A DNA stretch of 14,128 nt, taken from the NCBI GenBank assembly GCA_934489915.1, contig CAKSSZ010000021.1, positions 1 to 14,128 of the forward strand. Direction: 5' to 3'. The DNA is from an uncultured Clostridia bacterium (lineage in GTDB: Bacteria; Bacillota; Clostridia; HGM11514). Positions 6,065-12,725 of the stretch are shown here, one piece after another. The translations under genes were made by a program, and so were the position numbers. How positions within the stretch are numbered: position 1 is the stretch's first letter; the number at the start of each line of letters is the position of its first letter. A model generated the notes under the pieces. The model saw only the letters and a program-made list of their open reading frames with translations, made no database searches and was not told the DNA's origin.

Positions 6065-6558
6065 GATTCCTTCCTCCATAGCCGATGTAAGCAAAGCTGG
6101 GCACATAAGCCGGTAAAACACCCGGTCACAACCGCCGCAGCAAGCAAAGGGGGTAAATAAACCATTACACTTCCGGATTGAAGAACAGCCGCCGCTATCC
6201 CCAGCTGCCCCAATTGATGCCCGATTGCACCGAAAATACTCAGCATCCATAGCCTGCGGGACAGGATCGGGTACAAAACTGCCGTCACTCCATAACAAAC
6301 CAAGCCCCCCGCCAGGCTGTAGAGGATTCCCGCACCACTGCCCGCCATCAAGCTCCCCAGTACAATCCTCAGCAGCAGAAGCTCCGCTGCTCCTCCTGCA
6401 CCAAACATTGCAAAAGCAACCAATGTAACAATATTCGCCAACCCCAGCTTGATTCCGGGCAAAGGAACCAACGGCGGCAGCTGCGCTTCTAACAAATGCA
6501 GCGCCAAGGCTGCAGCCAGCAGGCAGGCAAGCCGGGTCAACCGTTTTCTGCTATTCAT
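6061..6558 (-). CDS. Gx transporter family membrane protein (EetB-like; also annotated heptaprenyl diphosphate synthase component I)
   Basis: A 165-residue, very hydrophobic protein with about five membrane segments and no soluble domain. The segment ALALHLLEAQLPPLVPLPG followed by IKLGLANIVTL (residues 17-46) is the family signature. Some databases call the family heptaprenyl diphosphate synthase component I, but the protein has no prenyl-synthase motif and its topology looks like a small transporter; the name Gx transporter is safer. It overlaps the NusG_II gene by 8 bp and the apbE gene by 4 bp (ATGA), so the three are translationally coupled. The same membrane pair occurs beside ApbE in electron-transfer loci of Gram-positive bacteria, where, as I recall, it is named eetA-eetB. 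The substrate is unknown. The start has GGAGGAG 5 bases upstream. Confidence 0.88.
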   Translation of the reverse strand: MNSRKRLTRLACLLAAALALHLLEAQLPPLVPLPGIKLGLANIVTLVAFAMFGAGGAAELLLLRIVLGSLMAGSGAGILYSLAGGLVCYGVTAVLYPILSRRLWMLSIFGAIGHQLGQLGIAAAVLQSGSVMVYLPPLLAAAVVTGCFTGLCAQLCLHRLWRKES

Positions 6559-6904
6559 CCCGCTCCTCCTCCCGGATTTCTACCGTCACCCGATGAGGAA
6601 GACAAACAATCGGCCGGTTCGCCTCCCGCACTATCCCCTGCTTCACGCAAAGCTGATCCGGGCAATTGGCCTGTATCATTTGAATCCCGTCCTCTGAAAC
6701 AGAAACCAAGTTTAATTCCTGATGATTCCCCGAAACAGGCACCGTCCCGGGGGTGTCAAGAGAAAGTCGGTAAACCTCCGTTCCGTTTTGGGAGATGATC
6801 ACCGTCCGACCGGTTCGCCCCCCTGTTTTCCACCAGATAAACAAACATAAAACCAAGAATAGAGCCGTTCCCACTGCCATGACCACTGTTTTCTTATGCT
6901 TCAC
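6551..6904 (-). CDS. NusG domain II-containing membrane-anchored protein (EetA-like)
   Basis: A 117-residue protein with a short basic N-terminus, one membrane helix (about 7-25) and an outside domain of NusG_II type. The hallmark is the Cys-bearing stretch NCPDQLCVKQG (80-90) followed by IVCLPHRVTVEI (99-110): C81, C86 and C101 with the conserved CLPH. The name reflects distant fold similarity; it is not a transcription factor. The start is GTG at 6904, preceded by GGAGGG at 6 bases. It is the promoter-proximal gene of the trio with the Gx transporter and apbE, and overlaps the former by 8 bp. In related genomes this pair accompanies flavinylated electron-transfer systems or Rnf-type complexes. 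The three Cys could be redox active or bind metal; this is inferred, not shown. Confidence 0.88.
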   Translation of the reverse strand: MKHKKTVVMAVGTALFLVLCLFIWWKTGGRTGRTVIISQNGTEVYRLSLDTPGTVPVSGNHQELNLVSVSEDGIQMIQANCPDQLCVKQGIVREANRPIVCLPHRVTVEIREEERDE

Positions 6905-6949
6905 AATCTGCCCTCCTGCTCTGCTTCCGTCTTTCTATCGAATATCATT

Positions 6950-6978
6950 ATTATATCATTTTCACTCTATCAATGCAA
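6950..6978 (-). promoter_or_regulatory. Sigma-A promoter of the NusG_II-Gx-apbE operon
   Basis: On the minus strand TATAAT (6950-6955) with an extended -10 TG is 17 bp from TTGCAT (6973-6978), a 5/6 match. The leader is about 40 bases. It lies between the upstream hairpin terminator and the GTG start, so this operon is an independent transcription unit. Confidence 0.82.
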
Positions 6979-7017
6979 GAAAAAAGAACGATTTGGGCTA
7001 TCAGGTCAAAAAATTGC

Positions 7018-7059
7018 AAAAATGCTCATCCACGACTCCTGCCGCAGATGAGCATTTTT
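7018..7059. terminator. Hairpin terminator after the small glycine-rich protein gene
   Basis: A perfect 13-bp inverted repeat, AAAAATGCTCATC (7018-7030) and GATGAGCATTTTT (7047-7059), encloses a 16-base loop. On the minus strand it is followed by more T residues (TTTTTGCAATTTTTT), which suits termination of the gene ending at 7086. The symmetrical A and T ends make it potentially bidirectional. Confidence 0.85.
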
Positions 7060-7085
7060 ACGATCCTATTTCATTTTTTTGGATC

Positions 7086-7295
7086 TTAATGGAGCATCTG
7101 TTCCACCATGGTGCCTGCCGTTTTGGCAGCCTTTTCCGCACGGCATTTCATCCGCTTCATATCCTTTCGATCCAAAGGCTGCAGCACCGCTGCAGCGCCG
7201 GCTCCTAAAAGCATACCGGCTAACATTCCCTTTCCAAAGCCTTCCATAGCATACTCCATTCTGCCGCCCTGCCTCGGCTCAATTCGGATTTTCAT
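7086..7295 (-). CDS. Small glycine-rich membrane protein of unknown function (69 aa or 57 aa)
   Basis: A short ORF whose centre, GFGKGMLAGMLLGAGAAAVLQP (residues 19-40), looks like one Gly/Ala-rich membrane helix, followed by a basic amphipathic tail (DRKDMKRMKCRAEKAAKTAG). This pattern recalls YtxH-like and other small Clostridial membrane proteins, but I do not assign a family. Neither start is convincing: ATG at 7295 has no clear ribosome site, while ATG at 7259 (codon 13, giving MEYAMEGFGKG) has a partial GAGGCAGGG upstream. The gene ends just before a hairpin terminator and lies 130 bp after yunB. A function in the envelope or in sporulation is possible from its neighbours only. Confidence 0.65.
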   Translation of the reverse strand: MKIRIEPRQGGRMEYAMEGFGKGMLAGMLLGAGAAAVLQPLDRKDMKRMKCRAEKAAKTAGTMVEQMLH

Positions 7296-7326
7296 TTCTT
7301 ATTCGCAGGAATCCATAAGAAAAATC

Positions 7327-7386
7327 CCGTCCGTTTTTTCAAAAAAAGAAGATATTTCGCTTCTTTTCTCTGTTAGTATCGGACGG
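7327..7386 (-). terminator. Two-tier hairpin between yunB and the small membrane protein gene
   Basis: Outer arms CCGTCCG/CGGACGG (7327-7333 with 7380-7386) enclose an inner stem AAAAGAAG/CTTCTTTT (7344-7351 with 7360-7367, loop of 8). On the minus strand the structure is followed by GATTTTTCTTA. It could terminate yunB transcripts, though the long internal unpaired stretches make it less typical than the other terminators in this window. Confidence 0.45.
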
Positions 7387-7425
7387 TCAGAGAAAAAGAA
7401 TACGCCGTAATTCCTTCCATTTTGG

Positions 7426-8139
7426 TCAATTGTCAGACAAAGAAATCTGTCCCATTTCCTCCAAATTTTCTGTTCTGTTCAAAAAGGTTCTGGGAACTTC
7501 CCCGGCAATCACGGTTTGCGTCAGCAGCACCGGCACCTCTAACGTAACGTCTAAGGTTTTCCCCGGAAAAAACGCATTCATATTAACCAAAATTACCATG
7601 TTGATTTCATGCTTGGTCTGGTTCACTCCGGCCTGGGTAAACAAGCTCTGAAAATTGATGTCAACACTGCCGTACGGTATCACCCGAACGGGGACGTCCG
7701 GCCCTGTACCTGCCAAATATGGGCTGCCGGTAAAGCTGCCCAAAGGAATGGTTACATAGGACTCCCGCAAATCATCCATCTTTTTTAAAATACTATCAAT
7801 TAAGGAGGTACGAATCTGATTGAACAGGCTCCCGTTTGCCTCCAACGATAAAGTACGCCCGTCTCCACCTGTCTGACGCTGAATGAGCATATCATAACTC
7901 ACAGAACCGATCAGTTCGCTTTCCATGATAGAATGCTCTGTCATTTCCGTACCAAGATCCCGAATCTTATTTTCAGCAAGATCATAGAACATGGGCAGCG
8001 TCCTCTTCTGTACATATCCAAAACAATAAATCAAGCAAACCAACAGAAGACAAATCCGCAGCTTGCGGGAATATCCCTTTCTGTGCACCTGATATGCCGC
8101 ATGGCTTTTCCATCTGCGAAAGCCGGTTCTCAACCTCAT
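7426..8139 (-). CDS. yunB: Sporulation protein YunB
   Basis: A 237-residue protein with a basic N-terminus, one membrane helix (about 28-42) and a large outside domain. The family core is clear: VTIPLGSFTGSPYLAGTGP (129-147), VPVRVIPYGSVDINFQS (149-165), AGVNQTKHEI (170-179) and the late VPVLLTQTVIAGEVPRTF (202-219). In Bacillus, YunB is made in the mother cell and is needed for normal sporulation; its biochemical job is unknown. The ATG at 8139 follows a GGAAGGGAGGA stretch. A CATACAAT sequence, a perfect match to the sigma-E -10, lies 26 bp upstream, in line with mother-cell expression. Its presence argues that the organism forms spores. It lies 61 bp downstream of the ppx-family gene, without an obvious terminator between. 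Confidence 0.92.
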   Translation of the reverse strand: MRLRTGFRRWKSHAAYQVHRKGYSRKLRICLLLVCLIYCFGYVQKRTLPMFYDLAENKIRDLGTEMTEHSIMESELIGSVSYDMLIQRQTGGDGRTLSLEANGSLFNQIRTSLIDSILKKMDDLRESYVTIPLGSFTGSPYLAGTGPDVPVRVIPYGSVDINFQSLFTQAGVNQTKHEINMVILVNMNAFFPGKTLDVTLEVPVLLTQTVIAGEVPRTFLNRTENLEEMGQISLSDN

Positions 8140-8165
8140 TCCTCCCTTCCGCCGCCCTTTTCTTC

Positions 8166-8173
8166 ATTGTATG
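8166..8173 (-). promoter_or_regulatory. Candidate sigma-E -10 element of yunB
   Basis: CATACAAT on the minus strand matches the sigma-E -10 consensus. The region 14-15 bp upstream (around TCTCATT) is a poor match to the -35, so only the -10 half is supported. The element is flanked by a 6-bp inverted repeat, CCGCCG (8149-8154) and CGGCGG (8174-8179). Expected leader length is about 20 bases. Confidence 0.5.
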
Positions 8174-8200
8174 CGGCGGTTAGGCAGAATGAGACCTTTT

Positions 8201-9136
8201 TTAAAAATACCGGGCAATTACTTCCTTACATTTTTCATAACACAGTCCTTCCCGCAATCCATTTGCACTGGCGATAAGCGCTGGAGAATGAACAGCCTCC
8301 ATCAAAGTATCCAGCGGCAAAATTCCACCGGTGATAATATCCGACCGCAAAGGATCCATTCCGGCAATAGACTTTCGCTGCTGGTGGTTCATCCGTAAAA
8401 TTTCCTCCCGGAATTGACGCAGCTCGTCAGCAAATATCTGGTATTGATGAACAGGGACATCCTCCCCCTTCTTCCGCTGCTGAATTTTCACCACGGTGCG
8501 AATGGAGCCGCCCAGCCCTACCACGGGCAAGCCCTCCGCTTGAGCAAGCCAGGGCATGTCCGCCCACAAACGGCGGAGCATCTCGCCTGCTATGCAGTAT
8601 TCCTCCTCATTCACCGACGCACCCTTGGCAAACTGTTCTGTCAAGGTAATGCTGCCGTAAGGAATACAACAGGCTTCCTGCATTTTACGATCCCGCACCA
8701 GCACCAATTCACTGCTTCCGCCGCCTGTATCCAGCAGCAAAAAATCTCGCAGCGGCATGGATTCCACCGTTCCCAAAAAATCATAATATGCCTCTTGCCG
8801 ACCATCAATCACAGTAAAAGAAAATCCCGCTTCCTCCTGTGCACGGCGAATAAATTCCTCCCGGTTTTCCGCCCGGCGCAGCGCCTCAGTTGCAACGGAA
8901 AATTCACAGCACAGCGGGAATTTATCCGCTACCTCCCGCAGTTTACGAAGCACCCCAACGGTGCGATCCATCGCTTCCTCCGTCAGACAATTCTCCTCTG
9001 TTAAGCCCTCACTCAGCCGACAGGATTTCCGTTTACGTTCCGCAATGCAGAATAAACCGTTTTCCCGTACCTGGATCACATCCATCCGCACCGAATTGGA
9101 GCCTAAATCAGTAATTAAGAAATACTTCTTATTCAC
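8201..9136 (-). CDS. Ppx/GppA family exopolyphosphatase or pppGpp phosphatase
   Basis: A 311-residue two-domain member of the actin-like Ppx/GppA family, which removes phosphate from polyphosphate or from pppGpp. Motifs: phosphate-1 loop TDLGSNSVRM (9-18), VATEALRRAENREEF (81-95), VIDGRQEA (109-116), phosphate-2 loop LLLDTGGGSSEL (133-144), GSITLTEQF (161-169), GLGGSIRT (207-214), RSDIITGGI (264-272) and ANGLREG (291-297). It has no C-terminal HD-like domain, as expected of the short form. In many relatives the GRQEA segment reads GxEEA; here the first acidic residue is Gln and the second (E115) is kept, which may matter if the first is catalytic. The start is GTG at 9136 with AGGAGG 7 bases upstream. 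It begins only 18 bp past the dnaJ terminator hairpin tail and no promoter is visible in between. Confidence 0.9.
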   Translation of the reverse strand: MNKKYFLITDLGSNSVRMDVIQVRENGLFCIAERKRKSCRLSEGLTEENCLTEEAMDRTVGVLRKLREVADKFPLCCEFSVATEALRRAENREEFIRRAQEEAGFSFTVIDGRQEAYYDFLGTVESMPLRDFLLLDTGGGSSELVLVRDRKMQEACCIPYGSITLTEQFAKGASVNEEEYCIAGEMLRRLWADMPWLAQAEGLPVVGLGGSIRTVVKIQQRKKGEDVPVHQYQIFADELRQFREEILRMNHQQRKSIAGMDPLRSDIITGGILPLDTLMEAVHSPALIASANGLREGLCYEKCKEVIARYF

Positions 9137-9153
9137 CGCTTCCCCTCCTGTTC

Positions 9154-9190
9154 AAAAAAGCACAAGAAGAACTCTGTATTGCAGAGTTCT
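9154..9190 (-). terminator. Terminator of the hrcA-grpE-dnaK-dnaJ operon
   Basis: A perfect 9-bp stem, AGAACTCTG (9168-9176) and CAGAGTTCT (9182-9190), with a 5-base loop, begins 9 bp past the dnaJ stop. On the minus strand it is followed by TCTTGTGCTTTTTT. The plus-strand side also ends in a T run (9195-9201), so it may work in both directions. Confidence 0.85.
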
Positions 9191-9199
9191 CCTGTTTTT

Positions 9200-10333
9200 T
9201 TATTTATCCAAAAAATCCTTCAATTTTTCAAAAAAGCTTTTACTTCTTTTATAGCTGCCGCCCGATTCCTGATCAAACTGAATTAACAGCTCTTTTTGCT
9301 TTTGAGATAAATTCTTGGGGATTTCCACAACCACCTTTACCATCTGGTCTCCCCGGATTCCACCCCGCAGGGACGGAATCCCTTTGTTTTTCAACCGGAA
9401 CACTGTGTCCGTCTGGGTTCCTTCCGGAATGTGGTAACGAATTTTGCCGTCAATGGTCGGTACTTCAATATCACAGCCCAAGGTTGCCTGCACAAAGGTA
9501 ATAGGTACCTCGCACAAAACGTTATAGCCCTCACGGGTAAACAGTTCATGCCGTTTAATACGCACGGTGATCAGCAAATCGCCTGCAGGACCTCCGCGCG
9601 TCCCCCGGTCTCCTTCCCCACGCAGGGAAATGGTTTGACCGTCGTCAATCCCGGCAGGAATATCCACCGTCATGGTTCGCCGACGCTTCACTCTGCCCTG
9701 TCCGTTACAAACCGTACAGGGATCCTTGATGATCTTTCCTTCTCCCCGACAGGCGTCACAGACACGGCTGGTAACAAAGCTCCCCAGAGGGGTTCTCTGA
9801 GTGGTTTTTACCTGACCGGTACCGTGGCAGGTGGGACAGGTGATTGCCTCAGTTCCGTTTTTTGCACCGGAGCCGTGACAGGTTTCACATTCCTCCACAC
9901 GCAGAAAAGAAATTTCTTTTTTAGTGCCAAAAGCAGCTTCTGTAAAGGTTAAAGTGACACTTTGATGAATATCTCCGCCCTTTCGGGGACCGTTTCGGCG
10001 GGAATTCCCCCCGCCGAAACCGCCGCCAAAAAAACTCTCAAAGATATCTCCCATGTCAAACCCGCCGAAGCCGCCGCCCTGACCGCCGCCAAACCCTGCG
10101 TTCGGATCAACTCCCGCATGGCCGAACTGGTCATAGGCCTGTTTCTTTTGCGCATCACCCAATACTTCATAGGCCTCGTTTATTTCCTTAAACTTTTCCT
10201 CTGCGTCCGGGTTGTCTTTATTAATATCAGGGTGATATTTTTTCGCCATCTGACGATACGCTTTTTTAATCTGATCGGCGCTGGCGTTTTTATCCACCCC
10301 TAAAACCTCATAATAATCCCTTTTGTCCGCCAA
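9200..10333 (-). CDS. dnaJ: Chaperone protein DnaJ (Hsp40)
   Basis: A full-length 377-residue class I DnaJ that delivers substrates to DnaK and stimulates its ATPase in the cytoplasm. The J domain (1-70) has YHPDI with the HPD triad at 34-36; a Gly/Phe-rich linker spans 73-110; four zinc-finger repeats follow as CETCHGSG (149-156), CPTCHGTG (166-173), CDACRGEG (192-199) and CTVCNGQG (206-213); the C-terminal substrate domains end in a basic and acidic tail. All eight zinc Cys are present. The start is a TTG at 10333, with AAGGTG 9 bases upstream; no ATG is near. It follows dnaK by 21 bp and is the last gene before a hairpin terminator, so it is controlled by HrcA through the operon's CIRCE. 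Confidence 0.97.
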   Translation of the reverse strand: MADKRDYYEVLGVDKNASADQIKKAYRQMAKKYHPDINKDNPDAEEKFKEINEAYEVLGDAQKKQAYDQFGHAGVDPNAGFGGGQGGGFGGFDMGDIFESFFGGGFGGGNSRRNGPRKGGDIHQSVTLTFTEAAFGTKKEISFLRVEECETCHGSGAKNGTEAITCPTCHGTGQVKTTQRTPLGSFVTSRVCDACRGEGKIIKDPCTVCNGQGRVKRRRTMTVDIPAGIDDGQTISLRGEGDRGTRGGPAGDLLITVRIKRHELFTREGYNVLCEVPITFVQATLGCDIEVPTIDGKIRYHIPEGTQTDTVFRLKNKGIPSLRGGIRGDQMVKVVVEIPKNLSQKQKELLIQFDQESGGSYKRSKSFFEKLKDFLDK

Positions 10334-10354
10334 ATTCTATCACACCTTTTATGC

Positions 10355-12193
10355 TTATTGCTTGTTTCCGTCCTCGTCAACTACTTCATAGTCAGCGTCC
10401 ACTACATTATCATCTTGCTGTGCGCTTTGCTGCTGAGCACCCTGTTGTTGCTGCTGTTGTGCCGCCTGCTGATATAACTTTGTGGAAATTTCAGAAAATT
10501 TATTGGTCAGCGCTTCGGTACCTGCTTTGATTGCGTCAAAATCAGATCCGGCCGCTTTTTCCTTCAAATCCTTTACCAAGCCTTCCAGCTCGGATTTTTC
10601 ACTCTCGGAAATCTTATCGCCCAGTTCCTTCATGGTGCGTTCTACCTGACCGCACAGGGATTCTGCATTGTTCTTAATTTCTACTTCCTCTTTTCGCTTC
10701 TTGTCTTCCTCCGCAAATTTTTCTGCTTCCTTCACTGCCTTATCGATTTCCTCATCGGTCAGGTTCGAGCTGGCAGTAATGGTAATATTCTGCTCATTCC
10801 CGGTGCCCAGATCCTTGGCGGATACGTGAACAATTCCGTTTGCATCAATATCAAAGGTAACCTCAATTTGCGGCACACCTCTGGGAGCCATGGGGATATC
10901 GGACAAGGTAAACCGTCCCAGTGTTTTATTGTAAGAAGCAATTTCCCGTTCCCCTTGCAGTACATGAACCTCAACATTGGTCTGATTATCCGCTGCAGTA
11001 GAGAAAATCTGGCTCTTTTTTGTAGGAATGGTAGTATTCCGTTCAATCAGCTTGGTAAACACGCCGCCGTAGGTTTCAATTCCCAAAGACAGGGGAGCAA
11101 CATCCAACAGCAGCAGTCCGGTCACATCGCCCACCAGCACGCCTGCCTGCAGTGCTGCACCGATTGCCACACATTCATCCGGGTTAATGCCTTTATGGGG
11201 TTCCTTTCCGGTCAACTTCTTCACTGCCTCAACCACGGCGGGAATTCTGGTAGAACCGCCGACTAAGATCACCTTATCCACCTGATCGGCAGAAAGGCCT
11301 GCATCAGACAGCGCCCGCTTTGCCGGGTCAATAGTAGCTGCTACCAAATCAGCCGTCATTTCATCAAATTTAGCACGGGTCAATGTCACATCCAGATGCT
11401 TCGGTCCGGTTGCGTCCGCAGAAATGAAGGGCAGATTAATATTGGTGGAGGTTACGCCGGACAGCTCGATTTTCGCTTTTTCCGCCGCTTCCTTTAACCG
11501 CTGATAAGCCATCTTATCCTGCAGCAAATCAATTCCGTTTTCCTTTTTAAATTCATCTGCTAAATAATGAATAATCCGGTTATCAAAATCATCGCCGCCC
11601 AACCGGTTGTTTCCGCTGGTTGCCAGCACTTCAAATACGTCGTCTGCAATTTCCAGAATGGATACGTCGAAGGTACCGCCGCCCAGGTCGTATACCATAA
11701 TTTTCTGATCCTCATCCTTATCCAAACCGTAAGCCAAAGCGGCAGCAGTCGGCTCGTTGATAATACGCAGCACTTCCAAGCCTGCAATTTTCCCTGCGTC
11801 CTTCGTTGCCTGACGCTGTGCGTCGCTAAAATAAGCGGGAACGGTAATAACCGCCTGAGAAACGGTTTCACCCAGATAGCTTTCCGCATCGGATTTCAGC
11901 TTTTGCAGAATCATAGCAGAAATTTCCTGCGGGGTGTACTTCTTATCATCAATGGACACAGTATAATCGGTACCCATTTCCCGCTTGATGGACATAATGG
12001 TACGATCCGGGTTGGTAATCGCCTGACGCTTTGCAACCTGACCCACTAAACGTTCGCCGCCTTTGGAAAATGCCACAACAGAAGGAGTCGTTCTTGCACC
12101 CTCCGGATTGGCAATTACAGTCGGCTCGCCGCCTTCAATGACAGCCACACAAGAGTTTGTAGTTCCTAAATCAATTCCGATAATCTTTGACAT
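10355..12193 (-). CDS. dnaK: Chaperone protein DnaK (Hsp70)
   Basis: A 612-residue Hsp70. The ATPase domain has GIDLGTTNSCVAV (6-18), the phosphate-2 loop VYDLGGGTFDVSIL (167-180, with the autophosphorylation-site Thr at 174) and the adenosine loop VILVGGSTRIPAVVE (308-322). The interdomain linker LLLLDVAPLSLGIET follows at 360-374, then the substrate domain, the helical lid and an acidic end. The lid tail is a Gln-rich stretch (QQAAQQQQQQGAQQQSAQQ) before VVDADYEVVDEDGNKQ; the encoding DNA is a CTG/TTG-rich tract near 10420-10475. It is shorter than E. coli DnaK (638), as expected for the Gram-positive form. The ATG at 12193 is chosen because AGGAGG (12202-12207) lies 8 bases upstream; a TTG at 12199 is too close to it. 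It follows grpE by 19 bp. Confidence 0.98.
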   Translation of the reverse strand: MSKIIGIDLGTTNSCVAVIEGGEPTVIANPEGARTTPSVVAFSKGGERLVGQVAKRQAITNPDRTIMSIKREMGTDYTVSIDDKKYTPQEISAMILQKLKSDAESYLGETVSQAVITVPAYFSDAQRQATKDAGKIAGLEVLRIINEPTAAALAYGLDKDEDQKIMVYDLGGGTFDVSILEIADDVFEVLATSGNNRLGGDDFDNRIIHYLADEFKKENGIDLLQDKMAYQRLKEAAEKAKIELSGVTSTNINLPFISADATGPKHLDVTLTRAKFDEMTADLVAATIDPAKRALSDAGLSADQVDKVILVGGSTRIPAVVEAVKKLTGKEPHKGINPDECVAIGAALQAGVLVGDVTGLLLLDVAPLSLGIETYGGVFTKLIERNTTIPTKKSQIFSTAADNQTNVEVHVLQGEREIASYNKTLGRFTLSDIPMAPRGVPQIEVTFDIDANGIVHVSAKDLGTGNEQNITITASSNLTDEEIDKAVKEAEKFAEEDKKRKEEVEIKNNAESLCGQVERTMKELGDKISESEKSELEGLVKDLKEKAAGSDFDAIKAGTEALTNKFSEISTKLYQQAAQQQQQQGAQQQSAQQDDNVVDADYEVVDEDGNKQ

Positions 12194-12201
12194 AATCAAT
12201 T

Positions 12202-12207
12202 CCTCCT
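12202..12207 (-). promoter_or_regulatory. dnaK ribosome binding site (decides the start)
   Basis: A perfect AGGAGG lies 8 bases before the ATG at 12193 and only 2 bases before the in-frame TTG at 12199, so the ATG (protein beginning MSKIIGIDLG) is the start. Confidence 0.85.
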
Positions 12208-12212
12208 AAATC

Positions 12213-12725
12213 TTAATTTGCAACTTTCACCATACAGTGCCGGATTACCCGGTCACCGATCTGATAGCCCTTGGAAAATACCTCCGCTACCATGTTCTCC
12301 CCTAACGATTCATCCTCCACATGCATCACCGCATTGTGCAGATTGGGGTCGAAGGGCTGCCCCTCTGCCTGGATTTCACTTACGCCCAGCGAACCTAAAA
12401 TATCTTCAAACTGTTTCAGTACCAGCTCCACTCCCTGGGTGTCTGTGCCCTCCTGTGCAGCAAGACTTTCTTTTGCCCGGTGCAAATTATCAATCACCGG
12501 CAAAAACGCTTCCACCGCATCGGCAATACATTCCTTTCGCAGCGCCTCCTTTTCCTTTGCAGTGCGCTTACGGTAATTGTCATATTCGGCCAATGTCCGA
12601 AGCAACTGTTCTTTACATTCTGCCAATTCGTCCTTTTCCTCTTGGCAGGTCTCTGTTTCCTCGCATACTTCCGGCTCCTTTGCCTCTACCTCCTGCTGAG
12701 CCACTTCTTCCTTCTTTTTAGCCAT
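12213..12725 (-). CDS. grpE: GrpE, nucleotide exchange factor for DnaK
   Basis: A 170-residue protein of usual length. An acidic, low-complexity N-terminus (1-30) is followed by a long helix suited to coiled-coil dimerisation (about 30-80, including LRTLAEYDNYRKRTAKE), and then the beta domain with the family signature FDPNLHNAVMHVED (125-138) and VFSKGYQIGDRVIRHCMVKV (149-168). GrpE releases ADP from DnaK and resets the chaperone cycle. The ATG at 12725 overlaps the end of hrcA by 8 bp, implying coupled translation; its ribosome site is a GGAG 11 bases upstream. Three Cys in the N-terminal part (C21, C27, C37) are unusual in an otherwise Cys-poor region but have no known role. Confidence 0.97.
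   Translation of the reverse strand: MAKKKEEVAQQEVEAKEPEVCEETETCQEEKDELAECKEQLLRTLAEYDNYRKRTAKEKEALRKECIADAVEAFLPVIDNLHRAKESLAAQEGTDTQGVELVLKQFEDILGSLGVSEIQAEGQPFDPNLHNAVMHVEDESLGENMVAEVFSKGYQIGDRVIRHCMVKVAN

Noticed and set aside
6065..6298. 78-residue N-terminal extension of the ApbE frame
   Set aside because: It lies wholly inside the Gx transporter gene in another frame, and the lipoprotein signal beginning at 6064 is the natural N-terminus.
8414..9004. Plus-strand open frame of 196 codons opposite the ppx-family gene
   Set aside because: The opposite strand encodes a protein with every Ppx/GppA motif; this frame shows only antisense composition (many His, Gln, Leu).
10334..10354. Separate promoter or second CIRCE before dnaJ
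   Set aside because: The 21-bp gap holds only the ribosome site; no TTAGCACTC or GAGTGCTAA half-site is present.
10420..10475. CTG/TTG-rich tract as a repeat element or microsatellite
   Set aside because: It encodes the Gln-rich tail of DnaK, which is common in this family and has mixed Gln codons.
12218..12721. Long plus-strand open frame of 167 codons opposite grpE
   Set aside because: It is a shadow of grpE with Pro/Leu-rich, low-complexity translation, no ribosome site and no family resemblance.
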